A stretch of DNA of 9,872 bases from Desulfobulbus sp. (lineage in GTDB: Bacteria > Desulfobacterota > Desulfobulbia > Desulfobulbales > Desulfobulbaceae), in assembly GCA_030602145.1 (NCBI GenBank), contig JAUWAH010000051.1:1-9872 (forward strand), written 5' to 3'. The number at the start of each line of letters is the position of its first letter. Position 1 is the first letter of the stretch. Both the position numbers and the translations under genes were made by a program. The notes beneath the pieces were generated by a model that saw only the letters and a list, made by a program, of their open reading frames with translations, made no database searches and was not told where the DNA came from. This document shows, piece by piece, positions 7,032-9,872 of this stretch.

Positions 7032-7812
7032 AGGCGTCAAAAAACTGGACCGAAAGACCTACGATGCCGAATTGGCTCGACTCCACGGCGAACTGGTCAA
7101 ACTGCAGCAATGGGTGGCCCACAAGGGGCTGAAGATCTGCATCCTCTTTGAGGGCCGCGACGGCGCCGGCAAGGGAGGAACCATCAAGGCAATCACCGAA
7201 CGGGTCAGCCCGCGTATCTTTCGGGTCGTGGCCCTGCCCTCACCGACCGAACGGGAAAAATCACAGATGTACGCCCAGCGCTATATCCCGCATCTGCCGG
7301 CGGCCGGCGAGGTGATCATCTTTGATCGCAGTTGGTACAACCGGGCCGGGGTGGAGCGGGTCATGGGATTTTGCACTGAACAGCAGGCCACCCGCTTCCT
7401 GGAGCGTGTGCCGGATTTCGAGAAGATGGTCCTTGAATCCGGCGTCATCCTGCTCAAGTACTGGCTTGAGGTCAATCCGGAGGAGCAAACCCGACGGCTG
7501 ACCGCCCGCATCGACGATCCCCGCAAGATCTGGAAACTCTCGCCGATGGATATCAAATCCTACGACCGCTGGGATGATTACACCAAAGCCCGAGATGATA
7601 TGTTTGCCGCCACCGATACCCCCTGGGCACCGTGGCATGTGGTCCGTTCGGACGACAAGAAACGGGCCCGGCTGAACACCATTACCCACCTGCTCAACTC
7701 CATCGAGTACAAGGAAATCAAAGGCGACAAGATCGAACTGCCCAAGCGCAAGATCGGCAAGACCTATCAGGAAAAGAACTACCCTTTCAAATTCATCCCG
7801 GAGAAGTACTGA
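6997..7812 (+). CDS. ppk2: Polyphosphate kinase 2 (PPK2), class I-like
   Basis: This is a 271-residue cytoplasmic kinase that moves phosphate between inorganic polyphosphate and nucleoside diphosphates, regenerating ATP or GTP (or running in reverse). The Walker A loop is GRDGAGK (53-59) and the Walker B region is IIFDRSWYNRAGVE (107-120; Asp110). MYAQRYIPHLP (91-101) is typical of the family, and the lid segment RIDDPRKIWKLSPMD (171-185) is followed by YDRWDDYTKARDDM and APWHVVRSDDKKRARLN. The single-domain size and lid pattern match class I PPK2, for which ADP phosphorylation is typical; the class is judged by eye. The first 20 residues are Lys-rich. Its start lies inside ydiK (35-nt overlap, other frame), with GGAG (6986-6989) 7 nt upstream, so translational coupling is likely. 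Confidence 0.96.
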   Translation: MKKDKGKTKKDEGVKKLDRKTYDAELARLHGELVKLQQWVAHKGLKICILFEGRDGAGKGGTIKAITERVSPRIFRVVALPSPTEREKSQMYAQRYIPHLPAAGEVIIFDRSWYNRAGVERVMGFCTEQQATRFLERVPDFEKMVLESGVILLKYWLEVNPEEQTRRLTARIDDPRKIWKLSPMDIKSYDRWDDYTKARDDMFAATDTPWAPWHVVRSDDKKRARLNTITHLLNSIEYKEIKGDKIELPKRKIGKTYQEKNYPFKFIPEKY

Positions 7813-7951
7813 CCGGAACGATAACAACGGCGCACACCGCACCCTGACGGCTTGCAAGGCTCGGTGGAGTGTTGCGGCTTCGCCGGGTCAAGTTGAGCAC
7901 AAGGGCATCGATCTCCGCAAGAGACCGATTCACACCGATCGAACAGGATAC

Positions 7952-7969
7952 ATGAAGGATACGGCATGA
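7952..7969 (+). other. Possible 5-codon upstream ORF ahead of the SulP gene
   Basis: ATG at 7952 opens a frame of five codons (MKDTA) whose TGA (7967-7969) overlaps the SulP ATG (7966-7968) as ATGA. AGGA (7945-7948) lies 3 nt before it. The frame also spans the SulP ribosome site AAGGA (7955-7959). It may be chance; coupling of the two starts is conceivable. Confidence 0.2.
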
Positions 7970-9729
7970 CGTCAACCAACCTCTTCAAAACCTGGCCCAC
8001 CCGCTTGGTCCCGGGCCTGGCAGGGTTACTGACCTATCGGCGAACCGATTTCAGCGCCGATACCATCGCCGGTCTTTCCGTGGCGGCGGTGAGTCTGCCG
8101 GTGGGCATTGCTTACGCCGAAATTGCCGGAGTGCCGGCCGTCTATGGCATCTATGCCGCCATCGTGCCGCTGTTTGTCTATGCCCTGTTCGGCTCGTCAC
8201 GCCAACTGATCATCGGTCCGGATGCGGCCACCTGTCTCATGGTGGCCGCATCCATCGGGCCCCTGGCCGGAGGCGATCCCCAGCGCTACCTGGAACTGGT
8301 GGTGGGCCTCACCCTGGCCACCGGGGTCTTTCACATCCTGTTCGGGCTCTGCCGTTTCGGCTTCCTGGCCAATTTCCTCTCCCATCCCATCCTGGTGGGC
8401 TACCTCAACGGCGTTGCCCTGATCATTCTGATCGGACAGATGCCGAAACTGTTCGGCTATGAGAGCGCCGGCGGCGATTTCTGGCACAAACTGCTGGAAT
8501 GCATAAGGCAGATCGACCACATCCACCTGCCCACCCTGGTCTTGGGGCTGACCGGTCTTGCACTGCTGCTGGCCATGAGACGATGGGCGCCGCGTCTGCC
8601 CGCCGCCCTGATCGTCGGGGCCCTGAGCATCGCCGCCGTGGTGGTCCTGAATATGGAAGCCCATGGTGTCGCCGTCCTCGGAACAGTGCCGGCCGGGTTC
8701 CCCTCCTTCCACCCGCCGGCCTTCGACCCGACCCGTTCCATCGTCGTGCAGCACGCGGCCAGCATCGCCCTGATCAGTTTCATCAGCGGCATCCTCACCG
8801 CCAAGAGCTTTGCCCGCCGCAACCGCTATGACGTCGATGCCAACCGGGAACTGATCGCCTTTGGCGCCTGCAACATCGCCTCCGGCCTGGTGCACGGTTT
8901 CCCGGTGACCGGAGCCGATTCGCGCACCGCGGTCAGCAACGCCATGGGCGGCAAGACGCAGATGGTGGGCCTGGTCGCCGCCACGGCCATGCTCCTCTTC
9001 CTGCTCCTGTTCACCAGGCCGCTGGCATCGCTGCCCAATGCCGCCCTGGCGGCGATCATCATCGTCTCCAGTCTCGGCCTGTTCGATCTCAGTTCCCTGG
9101 GTGAACTCTATCAGGCCAGCAAACGGGAATTCGCCTTCTCGGCGGTCACCACAGCCAGCGTCCTCTACTTTGATGTCATGCCGGCGGTCTTTCTCGCCAT
9201 CGGCCTGACCATGCTCTGGCTGCTGCTCACCGATTCCCAACCCAACGACGCCATTCTCGGCCAAGTGGAGGGCATATCGGGGTTCCACAGTGTTGCCGAT
9301 TATCCCAACGCCCAGACCATCCCCGGCCTGCTCCTCTACCGATTCGAGAGCAACCTGCTGTTTTTCAATGTCGATTTTTTCAAGGAGCGGCTGATGACCG
9401 CCATCGGCCGGGAGACCGAACCGGTTCAATGGGTGGTGGTCGATGCCAGTCCGGTCAATGTCGTCGACATAACCGCCCTGCATAAACTGCTTGATCTGCG
9501 CCAGGAGTTGGCCGAGCGCGGCATCGACCTCAGGTTTGCCCGGGTGAAGCAGTCGCTGTGGCGATTTTTCAGCACCAAATGGGTCGATAACCACCCCCAA
9601 TACAGGAAGGGGCCCCGACTGCATACCCTGGCCTCGGCGGTCGAAGCCTTTTCTGCCTGGCAACACCAGCATACCGAATCGGAACAACACGGCGCATCCA
9701 GCCCTGCAAACGAGCCGATGGCACCGTGA
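7966..9729 (+). CDS. SulP family inorganic anion transporter with STAS domain
   Basis: This is a 587-residue inner-membrane transporter. The N-terminal transmembrane domain (about 30-425) has the SulP signature: AGLSVAAVSLPVGIAYAEIA (35-54), GVPAVYGIYAAIVP (55-68), ALFGSSRQLIIGPDAATCLM (73-92) and GFPVTGADSRTAV (311-323), where many SulP proteins read 'FPVSGSFSRTAV'. The C-terminal STAS domain (about 435-565) has LLYRFESNLLFFNVDFFKERL (about 456-476) and the core VVVDASPVNVVDITALHKL (490-508). A polar tail of 20 residues ends the protein. Family members move sulfate, bicarbonate or other anions; the substrate cannot be told here, and no carbonic anhydrase is seen beside it. AAGGA (7955-7959) is 6 nt before the ATG. 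The 153-nt gap after ppk2 has no clear terminator, so co-transcription with ydiK-ppk2 is possible. Confidence 0.95.
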   Translation: MTSTNLFKTWPTRLVPGLAGLLTYRRTDFSADTIAGLSVAAVSLPVGIAYAEIAGVPAVYGIYAAIVPLFVYALFGSSRQLIIGPDAATCLMVAASIGPLAGGDPQRYLELVVGLTLATGVFHILFGLCRFGFLANFLSHPILVGYLNGVALIILIGQMPKLFGYESAGGDFWHKLLECIRQIDHIHLPTLVLGLTGLALLLAMRRWAPRLPAALIVGALSIAAVVVLNMEAHGVAVLGTVPAGFPSFHPPAFDPTRSIVVQHAASIALISFISGILTAKSFARRNRYDVDANRELIAFGACNIASGLVHGFPVTGADSRTAVSNAMGGKTQMVGLVAATAMLLFLLLFTRPLASLPNAALAAIIIVSSLGLFDLSSLGELYQASKREFAFSAVTTASVLYFDVMPAVFLAIGLTMLWLLLTDSQPNDAILGQVEGISGFHSVADYPNAQTIPGLLLYRFESNLLFFNVDFFKERLMTAIGRETEPVQWVVVDASPVNVVDITALHKLLDLRQELAERGIDLRFARVKQSLWRFFSTKWVDNHPQYRKGPRLHTLASAVEAFSAWQHQHTESEQHGASSPANEPMAP

Positions 9730-9736
9730 AACGGCA

Positions 9737-9750
9737 TGCCGCTCGCGGCA
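9737..9750 (+). other. Small GC-rich hairpin after the SulP gene
   Basis: TGCCG, loop CTCG, CGGCA form a perfect 5-bp stem (6 bp on paper) 7 nt after the SulP stop. No T-run follows, and the next gene starts 31 nt later with a strong ribosome site, so read-through is more likely than termination. Confidence 0.25.
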
Positions 9751-9781
9751 CCGCAGCAATGGGATCAACAGGAGGAGAGCC

Positions 9782-9872
9782 ATGGAACATCAGCATGATG
9801 GAGAACACAACACCGGATTGCTCGGCGCCCTCTGGCGTCACCTCAAGGGTCGCAGCGCCGAGGATGAAGTTG
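9782..9872 (+). CDS. Unrecognised protein, N-terminus only
   Basis: The frame is open from ATG 9782 to the window end (30 codons). A near-ideal ribosome site AGGAGGAG (9770-9777) ends 4 nt upstream of the ATG, which makes this a real start despite the short length. The N-terminus is polar and His-rich (MEHQHDGEHN, His at 3, 5 and 9). It continues with a short amphipathic stretch TGLLGALWRHLKGRS and then acidic residues. It has no signal peptide or transmembrane segment so far. I do not recognise the family. The 52-nt gap to SulP suggests the same transcript. Confidence 0.7.
   Translation, partial: MEHQHDGEHNTGLLGALWRHLKGRSAEDEV

Noticed and set aside
7813..7965. Terminator or promoter between ppk2 and the SulP gene
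   Set aside because: Only tiny stems (CGGC-TTC-GCCG, 7875-7885) without a T-run, and TTGAGC (7893-7898) has no matching -10.
8197..9783. Very long open frame on the - strand opposite the SulP gene
   Set aside because: It is the antisense shadow of a clear SulP gene in GC-rich DNA; its translation is rich in Gly, Gln, Asp and His with no family pattern.

Overview
The window looks like chromosomal sequence from a GC-rich Gram-negative bacterium. The evidence is an RND pump, an outer-membrane channel, three lipoproteins with lipoboxes and a MipA/OmpV beta-barrel. Codon use strongly favours C or G at third positions. Strong AAGGAG-type ribosome sites precede most genes. The mix of SYLF, DUF3313, MipA, YdiK, PPK2 and SulP genes would suit a proteobacterium in the broad sense or a Desulfobacterota (Desulfobulbus-like) genome, but that placement is an inference from style and not proven here. 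All genes are on the + strand. There is no sign of rRNA, tRNA, transposase, integrase or CRISPR.

Left block (1-5521), cell envelope. It opens with the C-terminal part of an RND efflux pump, whose end overlaps the start of a NodT/OprM-type outer-membrane lipoprotein channel (1078-2544). Four exported proteins follow, each with its own strong ribosome site and short gaps (36-105 nt): a lipoprotein made of two related ~60-residue repeats (2650-3252), a periplasmic SYLF/Ysc84-like protein (3338-3931), a DUF3313-type lipoprotein (3968-4642) and a MipA/OmpV outer-membrane protein (4682-5521). No clear terminator or promoter separates them, so they could be one long transcript for efflux and envelope maintenance.

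Spacer (5522-5816). This 295-base stretch has no convincing gene. It contains a perfect 14-bp inverted repeat (5631-5660) that may end the left block. Just before the next gene, an 8-bp stem can hide the ribosome site, and a shorter stem competes with it.

Right block (5817-9872), inner membrane and energy or ion metabolism. A YdiK-type AI-2E-family membrane protein (5817-7031) overlaps by 35 nt a class I-like polyphosphate kinase 2 (6997-7812). A SulP anion transporter with a C-terminal STAS domain (7966-9729) comes next. The last gene starts at 9782, leaves the window after 30 codons and is not recognised. The grouping suggests polyphosphate and nucleotide handling next to membrane transport, perhaps for stress tolerance, but the sequence does not prove a functional link.

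Most of the window consists of known families. No clearly new system is visible. The points most worth a second look are the possible translational switch ahead of ydiK, the 14-bp palindrome, the duplicated-domain lipoprotein and the consistent envelope-gene set attached to the RND pump.
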